Shown here piece after piece: positions 1 through 8,920 of a stretch of 64,000 bases of DNA. Below the pieces are notes generated by a model, which was not told the origin of the DNA, did not search any database, and worked only from the letters and a program-made list of their open reading frames with translations. The position numbers and the translations under genes were made by a program. Source of the DNA: Pseudomonas viridiflava (GTDB taxonomy: Bacteria > Pseudomonadota > Gammaproteobacteria > Pseudomonadales > Pseudomonadaceae); NCBI RefSeq assembly GCF_900591205.1, contig NZ_UUPU01000082.1, positions 159,763-223,762 on the forward strand, in the 5' to 3' direction. Numbering within the stretch: the stretch's first letter is position 1; each line of letters begins with the position of its first letter.

Positions 1-423
1 GTCCAGCACGCTCAGCAGGCGTTTGGACTCGTTTTGGTAGCGCGCAATCACACTGGGGATTTTTTCCGGAAAGTACCGGTTGAATACATTGGCTTGGCCC
101 ATCATCGGCCCCAGCCCGCCCATCTGGAACATCAGCCACTGCATCACCAATGACTGCCGCTTGGCGTCGCCAGGCAGCAAGCGGTCATGTTTTTGCGCCA
201 GGTAAATAAGGATCGCGCCGGACTCGAACACGCAGAAGTCGTCCGCGCTACGATCGACAATCACCGGAATGCGCCCATTGGGATTGAGCGCCGTGAAGTC
301 AGGCAACTGTTGCTGCCCGCGCTGCAAATCCACCAGCTTGACCGTGTAGGGGACGGCAAGCTCCTCCAGCATTACCGAGACCTTCCAGCCATTGGGCGTG
401 GCATAGGTATATAAATCGATCAT
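1..423 (-). CDS. Glutathione S-transferase, N-terminal part (cut by the window edge)
   Basis: Translating the minus strand from the ATG at 423 gives 141 open codons that run off the left edge. The start MIDLYTYATPNGWKV, then NPNGRIPVIVD and VFESGAILIYLA, form the thioredoxin-fold, glutathione-binding half of a cytosolic GST; the TPNGxK start and ES pair resemble the YfcG/YghU type. AAGGA precedes the ATG. It follows the MMPL gene by 42 bp on the same strand, so it is probably the last or a late gene of the accessory operon. A second glutathione-type protein (MAPEG) lies two genes upstream, which suggests conjugation or reduction of a reactive intermediate (inference). Confidence 0.85.
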   Translation of the reverse strand, partial: MIDLYTYATPNGWKVSVMLEELAVPYTVKLVDLQRGQQQLPDFTALNPNGRIPVIVDRSADDFCVFESGAILIYLAQKHDRLLPGDAKRQSLVMQWLMFQMGGLGPMMGQANVFNRYFPEKIPSVIARYQNESKRLLSVLD

Positions 424-465
424 GTCTTCATCCTTGAAAGTGCGTCGAGTGATACGTGTCCGGTT

Positions 466-2760
466 TCAGGTGCCCAGCACCTGGTTGGCCGGGATGTCAG
501 GTTGGCGCCGGCCGTAGAAGTGATAGAGGACGTAGGGAATCCCTACGGCATTGCAGAACACCGAGATAAGAATGGCCAGGGCACAGAAGGCGCCAAACAG
601 ACGCGTGAAGTAGGACTCGCCCATGACCAGCACCAAAAAGCCCGAACCCAATACCAGGCCGCCGGTCAGCAAGGCTTCACCGACATCCTCAAAAATGGAG
701 CGGGTCATCTGCTCGGGCGTTGCGCTGAGAGGGAAGTCCTTGACGTGATAGAAGCAGTGAAGCGAAGCGTCCACCACCAGGCCAAAAATGATGCAGGCGA
801 TCATCGACGTGCCGATATTGATCGAGAGCCCCAATGCGCCCATCAAGCCGAAGGCCACGATCAGTGGCATCGTATTGGCGATTACGGCAATGCCGGACAC
901 CCACAGTGAGCGCGTCAACATGAAGAACGCCGCAAACATGCACCCGATGGCAAAGCCAATGCCCCACCACATGCCTTGCACCATTTTTTGCACCATTGCC
1001 GCCTGAATCACCGAGTAGGAGGTAAGGCTGTAGGTGAATGCCGGCGAACTGTGTTGCGCCGTGTAGGCTTGCAGCGCCTCGATCACCTGTTGCATTTGCA
1101 CGTAGGGCAGCTGTTGCATGCGGATGCGTATACGGGTGTTCTGATTGTCATAGTCCAGAAAACTCTCGAGCTCGTTATCGGGCCCGGACAACGAGTAGGT
1201 GAACACGTACTGCTCTGCGGCTTCGCGGCTTTGCGGCAAGACGTAGTAACGCGGGTCTCCTCCATTCATCTCACGGTGAATGTCCTTGAGGAAATCGACG
1301 ACCGAAACGCTCTTGTCCACACCCTCAAGGCGGGCGATGAAGGTCTGTAACTGCGCAATTTCGCTGAGCACTGCCGGCTCCAGTACACCGCCTTTTTCGG
1401 CGGTACGCAGGCTGACTTCCAGACTCGCCACGCCCCCCAGTTGCCGCTCGATGTAGTCCGTCGAAGACCTGACCGGCGTGGCCGGGTCAATGAAATTCAA
1501 AAACGACGCTTCCACATGCAGCCGCCCCAGCGGCACGAGTGCCACCAGCACCACCACCGCCGTGAGCACCGGCAATGTGCGGCGCGAGCGATACAAGGGC
1601 TCAAGACGTCGCACCCAGATGGCATACCGATGGTCGGGCACCTTGCGCGCCAGCCTGGCGGGCATGTACTCCAACAGGCAGGGCATGACCATCAGCGATA
1701 TGACATAGGCGGCAATAGCCGCCAGCGCAGCAATGACGCCAAACGCCCTGATCGGCGCGACCTCACTGACGGCAAGGCTTAAAAAGCCGATGGCGGTGGT
1801 CGCTGACGTCAGAAAACACGGCATGAGATTGACGCTCAGCGAGCGCTCGATAGCCTGCACTTTTGTGGCCGCACGGCTCAGCGCCTGGCGGTAGGTATCC
1901 AGAATGTGCAAGCAATCGAGGACAGCAATGCACATCAGCACCGACGGCAGCCCGACGGTGACGGCGTTGACCGCAATCCCCAGCATGCCCATGGCGCCGA
2001 GCAGCAGCACCACACACAGGGTCACTACCGTCAAGACAACCAACACATCGCCCAGGTTACGCAGCAACACCAGTAACAACACAAACAGGACCAGGGACGT
2101 CAGAGGGATGAAGGTCTTGAGGTCCGACCACATGTCACTGGTCACCCGGTACTCCACCACCGGCTCACCGGCAACATAGAACACCGCAAAGCCGGCCTTG
2201 ATCATCTGCGCGTCGAGCGCCGACAGAATGCGCTCGAACTTGCCGTCGCCACTGTCGGCTCGAGCTTCAATAAGCAGCGCGGGAATTTGCCCATCCAGTG
2301 AGATCAGATCACGTTGGTACAGAGGGCTGTTGAGCAGTTTTTCAGTGATTCGCTGTACGTCATAGGCGCCAGGCTGCGCCAACGCCTGCGCCGCGGGCAG
2401 GATATCTATGGACTGATCCTGGCCATAAATGATGTTGACCGTGGCAATGCTCGTGGCTCGGGCTACATCGGGCATCCTCTCGATTTGCTCGGTAACGGCC
2501 TTCAGCCGCGCCATGACTTCAGGGCTGAACACCATCTGGCGCGGCAGTGCCACCACCACCATGCGGTCGTCACCGAATATCTTTTTGAAACTGTCGTAAC
2601 GCAGCCGCTCCACATTACCCTGCGGGAGAAATGACTCGATCGAGGCATCGAAGCGGGTCTCCAACAAGCCCGGAGAAAGACCCAGCACGAGGACAATGAC
2701 CGCCAGCGCATTAAACGTGCGCCACTTGACCAGATAGCGAACCAACGAAGCAGTACGCAT
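466..2760 (-). CDS. MMPL/RND-superfamily transporter
   Basis: 764-residue inner-membrane protein with the duplicated MMPL layout: one N-terminal TM helix (about 15-35), a large periplasmic loop containing FDASIESFLPQG, a block of about five TM helices (about 215-360), then the same pattern again in the second half. This single-subunit RND type, the group that includes HpnN, commonly moves lipids or hydrophobic metabolites. It shares the locus with a LolA-like periplasmic protein (12375-13217) and an outer-membrane barrel (11023-12378), partners often found near such transporters. Export of the locus product is the likely role, but direction and substrate are inferred. Confidence 0.85.
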   Translation of the reverse strand: MRTASLVRYLVKWRTFNALAVIVLVLGLSPGLLETRFDASIESFLPQGNVERLRYDSFKKIFGDDRMVVVALPRQMVFSPEVMARLKAVTEQIERMPDVARATSIATVNIIYGQDQSIDILPAAQALAQPGAYDVQRITEKLLNSPLYQRDLISLDGQIPALLIEARADSGDGKFERILSALDAQMIKAGFAVFYVAGEPVVEYRVTSDMWSDLKTFIPLTSLVLFVLLLVLLRNLGDVLVVLTVVTLCVVLLLGAMGMLGIAVNAVTVGLPSVLMCIAVLDCLHILDTYRQALSRAATKVQAIERSLSVNLMPCFLTSATTAIGFLSLAVSEVAPIRAFGVIAALAAIAAYVISLMVMPCLLEYMPARLARKVPDHRYAIWVRRLEPLYRSRRTLPVLTAVVVLVALVPLGRLHVEASFLNFIDPATPVRSSTDYIERQLGGVASLEVSLRTAEKGGVLEPAVLSEIAQLQTFIARLEGVDKSVSVVDFLKDIHREMNGGDPRYYVLPQSREAAEQYVFTYSLSGPDNELESFLDYDNQNTRIRIRMQQLPYVQMQQVIEALQAYTAQHSSPAFTYSLTSYSVIQAAMVQKMVQGMWWGIGFAIGCMFAAFFMLTRSLWVSGIAVIANTMPLIVAFGLMGALGLSINIGTSMIACIIFGLVVDASLHCFYHVKDFPLSATPEQMTRSIFEDVGEALLTGGLVLGSGFLVLVMGESYFTRLFGAFCALAILISVFCNAVGIPYVLYHFYGRRQPDIPANQVLGT

Positions 2761-2809
2761 GCAAACACCTCACTCAGCCACATCACACACGATCGAGATT
2801 GATCGGTGC

Positions 2810-3244
2810 TCAGATCGTCCGGGTCATCAGAGTTGAAACGATGGTCCCGGCCAGGCCGAACAGACAGGCGATGCCAACGACGTAGGAGAGCGTGCGCCAC
2901 GGTTGCCAGCGCGCCAGGTAAGTCACGGTGTGCAGCACGCGCGCGGCAGTGAATGTATAGAACAACCAGATAGCCGGCTCGGCAGGTGCGCCAATCATGA
3001 CGTACAGCGCGCCCAAGGCAAAAAAGAGTGGGATGTTTTCAAGGTCGTTCATCCATGCCTGTGCGGCACGCTCGACCTGGGGTAATTCTTGCGGGCTGGG
3101 GGGGCGCCCGACAAACTTTGCATCCTCTGCATTCTTGAAGGTCAGACAGCCAATTCTATAAATACCTTGATACAAAGAAATGGCAAACATCTTCACAAAC
3201 AACACAACCACACACAGTGCATAGCTAAACAAAACAGCGCTCAT
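2810..3244 (-). CDS. MAPEG-family membrane protein (microsomal GST-like)
   Basis: 144 residues, four predicted TM helices. ERAAQAWMNDLENIPLFFA (about 54-72) is the MAPEG signature RxxxxxNDLEN that contributes to the glutathione site of MGST1-type enzymes. The reading frame can be extended upstream, but AAGGAG lies 5 bases before the ATG at 3244 and the remaining protein has normal family length. It sits between the cupin-like gene and the MMPL transporter. With the cytosolic GST at the end of the operon it makes two glutathione-dependent proteins, suggesting protection from, or processing of, an electrophile. MAPEG proteins can also act as peroxidases. Confidence 0.85.
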   Translation of the reverse strand: MSAVLFSYALCVVVLFVKMFAISLYQGIYRIGCLTFKNAEDAKFVGRPPSPQELPQVERAAQAWMNDLENIPLFFALGALYVMIGAPAEPAIWLFYTFTAARVLHTVTYLARWQPWRTLSYVVGIACLFGLAGTIVSTLMTRTI

Positions 3245-3355
3245 ATCTACTCCTTTAGAATCAGGGCAATCCGTTCTTACATAACGTTTCAGGTAGCCGG
3301 GCATCCAACAGACTGCCCGGGCCGGGTACGCCGTTTTATCGTTCAAAAGCCTCGC

Positions 3356-4501
3356 TTAACGCGATACGCGACGTACAAACTCCTCCGTGTCGAACTCAAA
3401 GGCCAGTTTGGCCCCCGTGGCTTTGTCTGAGCCCCAGCCTTCTTTAAGCACGGTGAGCACGGTCTGGCGGAAGCGGGGAGAAGTAATCCACATCAATGAG
3501 AACATTTTGTTTCCCATCACCAGTTTGTTGATTGCACGTGAAGCAATTGCAATCGATGGCACGGGTGTCTCGACACAATGCCACCACCAATGCGGCGAGA
3601 ACAGAACGTCACCAGCCTCCAACGTCGTCGTGTATTTGGGAATGTACCGGTAGAGGGGGTAACCGTCAGCCTCAATTTCGTCGTGGCTCTTGCGCCAGTC
3701 CAGCATTGTGGCTGCGTAGAACATATCCTTGCGCGTGATCGGATGCATCCACATCGAGTGTTTTGGATGGACGAATGTCCATTTTTTCACACCGTTGACC
3801 ATCGTGAACAAGTTGGGGCCACCGGTGCAATGCCAACCGGAAATCACACCGCCTGCCGAGAGAAACAGTTGAGTCGACATGATGCGTTTGTCACGTGTAC
3901 TCAAATATTTGCCAAGGGTGTCCAAGTCCAGCTCATTTCTGAGCTCCGGGTGTTTGTTGAACAGATCCTCCGTATGGCCGGGGTAATAGGAACCGCCCTG
4001 ACGGATGTTCTCGACCACTTCGGACAAAGGCAAGTCGATGTACTGCAGAGCCTTTTCATTAAGCTCGGTGCCCCGTACACGGGTGGCAACCTTCACATCG
4101 CCATAGTGCTCGGCGAAGAATTCGGGGGTCCACTTCTTGACCGCTTCCCAGTCTTTGGCCGCGCCTCGAAACACTACCGGGGTGTTGGGCTCCAGGAAAA
4201 TCTTGTGGAAGTTCTCCGGTGACAAATCCTTGATCGACACCTCGGGCACCGGCAAGGTCGGGCCGTCACCATAAGCACGGGACTGCTCGCGGATTTTTGC
4301 TTCGATGCTCTGGGTGCGCTTGATGCACGCGGGTGAGCCATAGGGGCCATGATCCTTGCGCCCGACAAAATAATAGCGCCGCAGAAAATCGGCCCAGTAC
4401 TGCGCCCTGGTCGCCAGATTGATTTTAGGGTCATGGGTTAAATCAATTGTTGGAAAATCAAATTCCGCACTTGCAGCTACCGATTTCATCACCTTGTCCA
4501 T
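3356..4501 (-). CDS. Cupin_8/JmjC-like oxygenase-fold protein with altered HxD motif
   Basis: 381 residues. The central and C-terminal parts read as a JmjC-like cupin_8 domain, a fold usually found in Fe(II)/2-oxoglutarate hydroxylases: FRGAAKDW (111-118), then WHCTGGPNLF (223-232) with NGVKKWTFVHP, then EAGDVLFSPHWWWHCVE (295-311). The distal His is H308. The proximal motif, normally HxD/E, reads H224-C225-T226, so the metal-binding carboxylate is missing. A similar loss in other Fe/2OG enzymes is linked to halogenation, but it could equally mean an inactive or differently liganded site. GGGAG precedes the ATG. It follows the FeeM-like gene by 53 bp in the same operon. Confidence 0.75.
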   Translation of the reverse strand: MDKVMKSVAASAEFDFPTIDLTHDPKINLATRAQYWADFLRRYYFVGRKDHGPYGSPACIKRTQSIEAKIREQSRAYGDGPTLPVPEVSIKDLSPENFHKIFLEPNTPVVFRGAAKDWEAVKKWTPEFFAEHYGDVKVATRVRGTELNEKALQYIDLPLSEVVENIRQGGSYYPGHTEDLFNKHPELRNELDLDTLGKYLSTRDKRIMSTQLFLSAGGVISGWHCTGGPNLFTMVNGVKKWTFVHPKHSMWMHPITRKDMFYAATMLDWRKSHDEIEADGYPLYRYIPKYTTTLEAGDVLFSPHWWWHCVETPVPSIAIASRAINKLVMGNKMFSLMWITSPRFRQTVLTVLKEGWGSDKATGAKLAFEFDTEEFVRRVSR

Positions 4502-4554
4502 ACTTATCTCCCTGTCACCTTCTTGGTGTTGTGTGGTCAGACTTACGGTTGCGG

Positions 4555-5715
4555 CTACGCACTCACAGCAACGGCGTCACCGAATATTCTTATCAGGGCG
4601 TCCTCCGGCCACACCGTGTTGCCGATAGCACTGAGTTGCGCAATAGGCGTGCCGAATAAAAACTCTTGAACATGCGCACGCAGATCCAAGGCGAGCAAAT
4701 CAATACGCATCGCAACGGCGGGGGTGTTGTACTTGCTGTAGTAACGCGTTTCGGAAATCGCACTGACCCCCATGAACCTGTAAAGCGCCTGATGTTTGGG
4801 GGGGATCGCAAACATAATGTCTGTGTAACCTTTACAGAACTTCGCATGTTGCAATGCAATTCTGAAAAGGGAATAAACATTTACCATCTTTTCGGGGTCG
4901 TGCACGGTATAGGCAATGGCACCGAAAAACGCCGGATCTACCGCCAGCATTCCGAATTCGGCCAATACCCGGCCTTCTTTGCGCAACGGCGCAAGGCAAT
5001 CTTCGAATACCGCGTCCATCGGCAACTTATCGTCCGAGTCCGGTATGGACGTGACGGTCATTGCCACCTCACCCGAGACTTTGCCAACAAACGTCACGGT
5101 CTGCGGGTTCAGCAAAAACGCATTGGTAAACAGTCCATTCTGCTTTGGCTCCGCCAGCCCCTTACGAAAATAGGCGCTATAGACCAGGCGATAGGCCGAC
5201 TCTCGATCAGCCACTGTGGCGGCGTTGCTCAAATGAATGTCTTGGGCCATGGCGTGCCGACCCAGCGAGCGTCGGAGTTGATCCCCCGGCCGCCGGTTTT
5301 CTTTCCACATCTCCCGATCTACGCGCAGCCGATGATATAAATTCCTCACGCAACGCGGCCACGCCGGCTTTCCATCAACGAGCGGGGCACTGCACTGAGC
5401 GGTCCAGCGTGCATCCGCCGATGCGCAGGTGACGCGGATAATCTGCACCTTGAACACAACATCCTTATCGGCAATTTCATCGTGCAAACTCACTTGAACA
5501 ATACGCCCAGGCGTCAGCTCCCGGTCAGTCACAATCACCAATGCGTATTCGCTCAACTGTGTTACTTGGGCATCAATTGTGCCGTCATCGGATAGACTAA
5601 TCTGCGAATCTATCGGGCAAACCAACTGTTCGTGACGCTCAAAACAACCGGCGTCCAACGGCTCGCTACGACCTTCTCTGTCGGCACTCAACAGAGGCAT
5701 TGTTATCAGTGTCAT
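4555..5715 (-). CDS. N-acyl amino acid synthase (FeeM-like) with an N-terminal PilZ-like domain
   Basis: 386 residues in two parts. Residues about 150-386 resemble FeeM-type N-acyl amino acid synthases, relatives of LuxI synthases in the GNAT fold that move an acyl chain from acyl-ACP to an amino acid; the core stretch AEFGMLAVDPAFF (252-264) carries the acidic residue expected there. Residues about 20-130 look like a small beta-barrel of PilZ type (PGRIVQVSLHD), but the c-di-GMP motifs RxxxR and D/NxSxxG are not intact, so signal binding is doubtful. GAGGG lies before the ATG. This gene is the best clue to the product class of the locus. Confidence 0.75.
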   Translation of the reverse strand: MTLITMPLLSADREGRSEPLDAGCFERHEQLVCPIDSQISLSDDGTIDAQVTQLSEYALVIVTDRELTPGRIVQVSLHDEIADKDVVFKVQIIRVTCASADARWTAQCSAPLVDGKPAWPRCVRNLYHRLRVDREMWKENRRPGDQLRRSLGRHAMAQDIHLSNAATVADRESAYRLVYSAYFRKGLAEPKQNGLFTNAFLLNPQTVTFVGKVSGEVAMTVTSIPDSDDKLPMDAVFEDCLAPLRKEGRVLAEFGMLAVDPAFFGAIAYTVHDPEKMVNVYSLFRIALQHAKFCKGYTDIMFAIPPKHQALYRFMGVSAISETRYYSKYNTPAVAMRIDLLALDLRAHVQEFLFGTPIAQLSAIGNTVWPEDALIRIFGDAVAVSA

Positions 5716-5779
5716 CCGCTATCCCTCGCTCTTCAGGTAGTTGCCACTTTCATCATCGCCACTGACTGTCAGTGTGCGT

Positions 5780-7078
5780 TTAACGAATCAACGACTGTTC
5801 ATTAACCCGCGGCTTCTTATTACTCCTGAGGCCGTCTCGCTCATTCATCGGCGCTCGCGCCAATGCGGGCGTCGGACTGACCGGGACCAGGCGTACGATC
5901 GGCAGCGTAATGACGGTGGCAAACAATGCGACCACCATTAAGATGCCGTACAACTGCGCGGAAATAACGCCCACTTCCAACCCCACCGTGAGCAGGATGA
6001 TCTCCATCACACCCTTGGTGTTCATCAGCGAAGCAACGACGAATGAGTCGGGTCGTGAGAGGCCGGTCAGTCGGGCAGCCAGGTAAGACAAGCCGACTTT
6101 GCCGGCAGCGCCGACCACAAAGAAAAGGCCGCCCCACATCAGCAGATAAACGACATCGCCTGCCTCGATCGCCACGTTCATGGCGGCCGTGCCGAAGAAC
6201 AACGGAGTGAAAAACATGCTTACGAGTGCGTGAGGCCCTTTATCCCAATACGTGCGCAGTACCGCGTGTTTGCGGAACGCCAGGCCCGCGACAAAGGCAC
6301 CGATCGTGACATGAGCATTGGCCAGGTCGCTGACCACACAAAAGGCGAACAGCACCACCAACGGCACGATAATCACACTCGCGCCAATCGCATCCTGCCC
6401 AGCCGGTTCGGATGAAACATAAATACGGCTCACCAGGCACTCCGCCACCAACACCAGCAACAACAGGGCAAGGCTGGAGTACAGAATGCCGTGCCCGGCG
6501 CTGCTGGACACCAGCATCAGCACCACCGACAAGGCGAACCACGCAAGAATGTCGGTGATCACCGCGGCGTTCAGCACTAGGGTGGAAAGGCGGCGGTGCA
6601 GGAAGCGTTTGTCGTCAAGAATGCTGGCCAGTACCGGCACCGCCGTAGCGGCCATGGCGACCCCGAAAAAGAGCATGTAGGGCATACGCTCGGTGCCTTG
6701 CGCAAACACACCATGCGTGAAGTAAGCCAATATGACGCCGGCCAACCCCGCCCCCAGGAACCCGGCAACCGCTATACCGGCGGCACTCTGGCGCTTGACG
6801 GTATGGGTCACCGCAGGTCGTTTACCTGCCTCCAGGCCAAGACCGAACATGATGAAAACCAGCCCGATTTTACTGAGCGCCATCAAGCCAATCACATTGG
6901 AAAAGAAGTAACGCTTGAGTTCGGGGTCATACGCGCCCAATACCATGGGCCCGATAATGATGCCCGTGAGCAGGTGCCCGATCACCGTTGGTTGCCCCAA
7001 CCAAACAGCAATACGCCCCAGAATATGAGCCACAAAAAGTATCAATAAAAGCTGGATAAAGATGCTGGCAACGTCCAT
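5780..7078 (-). CDS. Cation:proton antiporter, CPA2/KefB-like
   Basis: 432-residue polytopic membrane protein (about 12 TM helices) of the Na+/H+ exchanger fold. It starts MDVASIFIQLLLILF and has GHLLTGIIIGPMVLG at TM2 and GLEAGKR, typical of CPA2. There is no C-terminal TrkA-N/RCK domain. An upstream TTG would add 13 residues, but the ATG at 7078 has GGAAGG at good distance, so it is preferred. In a biosynthetic locus such an antiporter may give ion or pH homeostasis, or transport the product; the sequence does not decide. Confidence 0.85.
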   Translation of the reverse strand: MDVASIFIQLLLILFVAHILGRIAVWLGQPTVIGHLLTGIIIGPMVLGAYDPELKRYFFSNVIGLMALSKIGLVFIMFGLGLEAGKRPAVTHTVKRQSAAGIAVAGFLGAGLAGVILAYFTHGVFAQGTERMPYMLFFGVAMAATAVPVLASILDDKRFLHRRLSTLVLNAAVITDILAWFALSVVLMLVSSSAGHGILYSSLALLLLVLVAECLVSRIYVSSEPAGQDAIGASVIIVPLVVLFAFCVVSDLANAHVTIGAFVAGLAFRKHAVLRTYWDKGPHALVSMFFTPLFFGTAAMNVAIEAGDVVYLLMWGGLFFVVGAAGKVGLSYLAARLTGLSRPDSFVVASLMNTKGVMEIILLTVGLEVGVISAQLYGILMVVALFATVITLPIVRLVPVSPTPALARAPMNERDGLRSNKKPRVNEQSLIR

Positions 7079-7160
7079 GTTCGACCCTTCCTGCGCGAGT
7101 AATTGAAGACTCTTCAAAATGAAAGTCCGGCGTTATGAAAAATGCCCCACCTGCGGTAAC

Positions 7161-8063
7161 TCAACGTTCCGGCATTGGCGAATGCCCCTGCTGTTTAACG
7201 CTACGCCGATGGCCTGCAAGCCAGAACACGCAAACACCCAACACCGCGCAGAGACACACCACCACGCTATATAAAATGGCCGGCACGGCCACATCGACAC
7301 TGCCTAACAGGCTGGCGATAACCAGGGCCAACGCACTGTTCTGAATCCCGATTTCCACGGTGATCGCACGCACTTGCGCGGTGTGTAACCGGGTCAACTT
7401 TGCGCCTGCGTAGGCCAGCCCCATGCAACTGCCAAACAACACCAACAACGCCAGGCCAACACGCTCGATAAATCCATAAATCAACTGGAACTCTGTGGCC
7501 AGGACACTCAGTACCATCAGCATCAGAAAGCTGAAGCCCACTATTCTCAGAGGGCTCTCCAGGCGCTGGGCGGCCTGCGGCAGTCGTTTCGCCAAGGCCA
7601 TACCGAGTGCCAGGGGAATGATGGTGATCACGAATAACTTGATCACCGTATCGGTCATGGGCAATTGCAGCCCCTCATGACCTGTCTGCCAGTAAGACAA
7701 GGCCATGCCCGATAACAACGGCACCGAAAAAAAGGCTATGCAACTTGAAACAATCGTCAGCGAAATGGAGAGTGCCACGTCACCTTTGATTAAAAACGAA
7801 ATTGTATTAGAGGCGATCCCGCCAGGGCATAACGACAAAATAACCACGCCCAGCGCCAATGCCGGCTCCAACTTGAACAAGAGCGCCACGGCGACACCCA
7901 GTACCGGCAAAACCACTACTTGCCCCACCAGGCCGACAATGGCCGCCGTCGGTGTTTTCACCAGGTTCACAAAATCCTGGCGCCTCAACCCGAGCCCCAT
8001 TCCCATCATCATGACAAACAGGATGGCCGGTGCGATCACCCTGGCCAGTTCAATGGTCTGCAT
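7161..8063 (-). CDS. Bile acid:sodium symporter family (BASS) transporter
   Basis: 300 residues with about 9-10 hydrophobic helices and BASS hallmarks: the CPGGIASNTISFLIKGD stretch (about 99-115) and EIGIQNSALAL (about 238-248), the crossover sodium-site regions. Family members import organic anions such as pantoate, keto acids or bile acids with Na+. It overlaps the end of the dienelactone-hydrolase-like gene by 14 bp, so the two are probably translationally coupled. It may import a precursor or move the product; the substrate cannot be told from sequence. Confidence 0.85.
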   Translation of the reverse strand: MQTIELARVIAPAILFVMMMGMGLGLRRQDFVNLVKTPTAAIVGLVGQVVVLPVLGVAVALLFKLEPALALGVVILSLCPGGIASNTISFLIKGDVALSISLTIVSSCIAFFSVPLLSGMALSYWQTGHEGLQLPMTDTVIKLFVITIIPLALGMALAKRLPQAAQRLESPLRIVGFSFLMLMVLSVLATEFQLIYGFIERVGLALLVLFGSCMGLAYAGAKLTRLHTAQVRAITVEIGIQNSALALVIASLLGSVDVAVPAILYSVVVCLCAVLGVCVFWLAGHRRSVKQQGHSPMPER

Positions 8064-8889
8064 AGCGGTGATCTTCCCGGGATGATGAAAGTTGATGTTT
8101 TAAAAATGCGATCACGCGTTGCTCTGCCAACTTTGTCGGGTGGTGCTCCTCGTCGACATAACTGACCCCCAACACCGAATGCGCCCAACGACTTATGCCA
8201 TGGGGGTTGTGCCGCGATGAGTCGATTTCATATGCGTGGAACTGGCTGCCGAACTCCGCCCTGAGCCGTTCGAAGCGACTGTCCGGCACCGCCGGGTCAC
8301 CGGTAAACCGCAGGCCCAGTATTTCCACGCCCCCCTGACTTGCGCGCTCTTTAACCTGTGCCAGCGTGGGCTCGTCGAGCCCCAGCGCGGCGCCCTGGGC
8401 CGCCGATAACGCAAAGGGCAAGGACGGGTTGGCCAACACAGGCGCGATAACCGATGCATCGGCCATCATCGCCAACCCAAACCCCCCGGTCAGACACATG
8501 CCGATCACGCCCACACCCTTGCCGCCGCACACCTGATGCGCATGGCGGGCGAGCGCTCTGAGCCACTCCGTGATCGGGCTGGTCTTGCGCTTGGCGAGCA
8601 CGTGGAACTCTCGGGATACGCAGACCTTGCCCATACACCCCACGACCGACGCCGGCGTGACGACCACCCCAGGCTCGCCAAACAGTACCGGCATCCACAC
8701 ACTCAACCCGGCCTCCGCCAGTTGCCTGGCCAACCGCACTACACCGGCGTGGAGCCCTGGCACTTCATGCATGAGCACCACCCCAGGACCTTCGCCAATG
8801 CGGTACACCTGGCGTGCGACGCCGGCATAGGGAAATTCGAAATGGGCAAAGCCATCAAACAACGCTTCCAATCGGCGCTCGTTTTTCAT
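8050..8889 (-). CDS. Dienelactone hydrolase-family protein
   Basis: 279-residue alpha/beta-hydrolase. HEVPGLH (41-47) matches the HExxGL motif of dienelactone hydrolases and GMCLTGG (130-136) carries the nucleophile Cys132. An acid (D198 or D203) and a late His in SSRHNPHG complete the expected triad. Two ATGs lie 6 bp apart; the second is chosen because AGGGG sits 7 bases before it and only one base from the first. It would hydrolyse a lactone, thioester or activated ester in the pathway. It overlaps the downstream BASS gene and follows the PP-loop gene by about 30 bp. Confidence 0.82.
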   Translation of the reverse strand: MKNERRLEALFDGFAHFEFPYAGVARQVYRIGEGPGVVLMHEVPGLHAGVVRLARQLAEAGLSVWMPVLFGEPGVVVTPASVVGCMGKVCVSREFHVLAKRKTSPITEWLRALARHAHQVCGGKGVGVIGMCLTGGFGLAMMADASVIAPVLANPSLPFALSAAQGAALGLDEPTLAQVKERASQGGVEILGLRFTGDPAVPDSRFERLRAEFGSQFHAYEIDSSRHNPHGISRWAHSVLGVSYVDEEHHPTKLAEQRVIAFLKHQLSSSREDHRYADH

Positions 8890-8920
8890 GTGCATGCCCC
8901 TGCGCCCTGCCTGCCGACGT

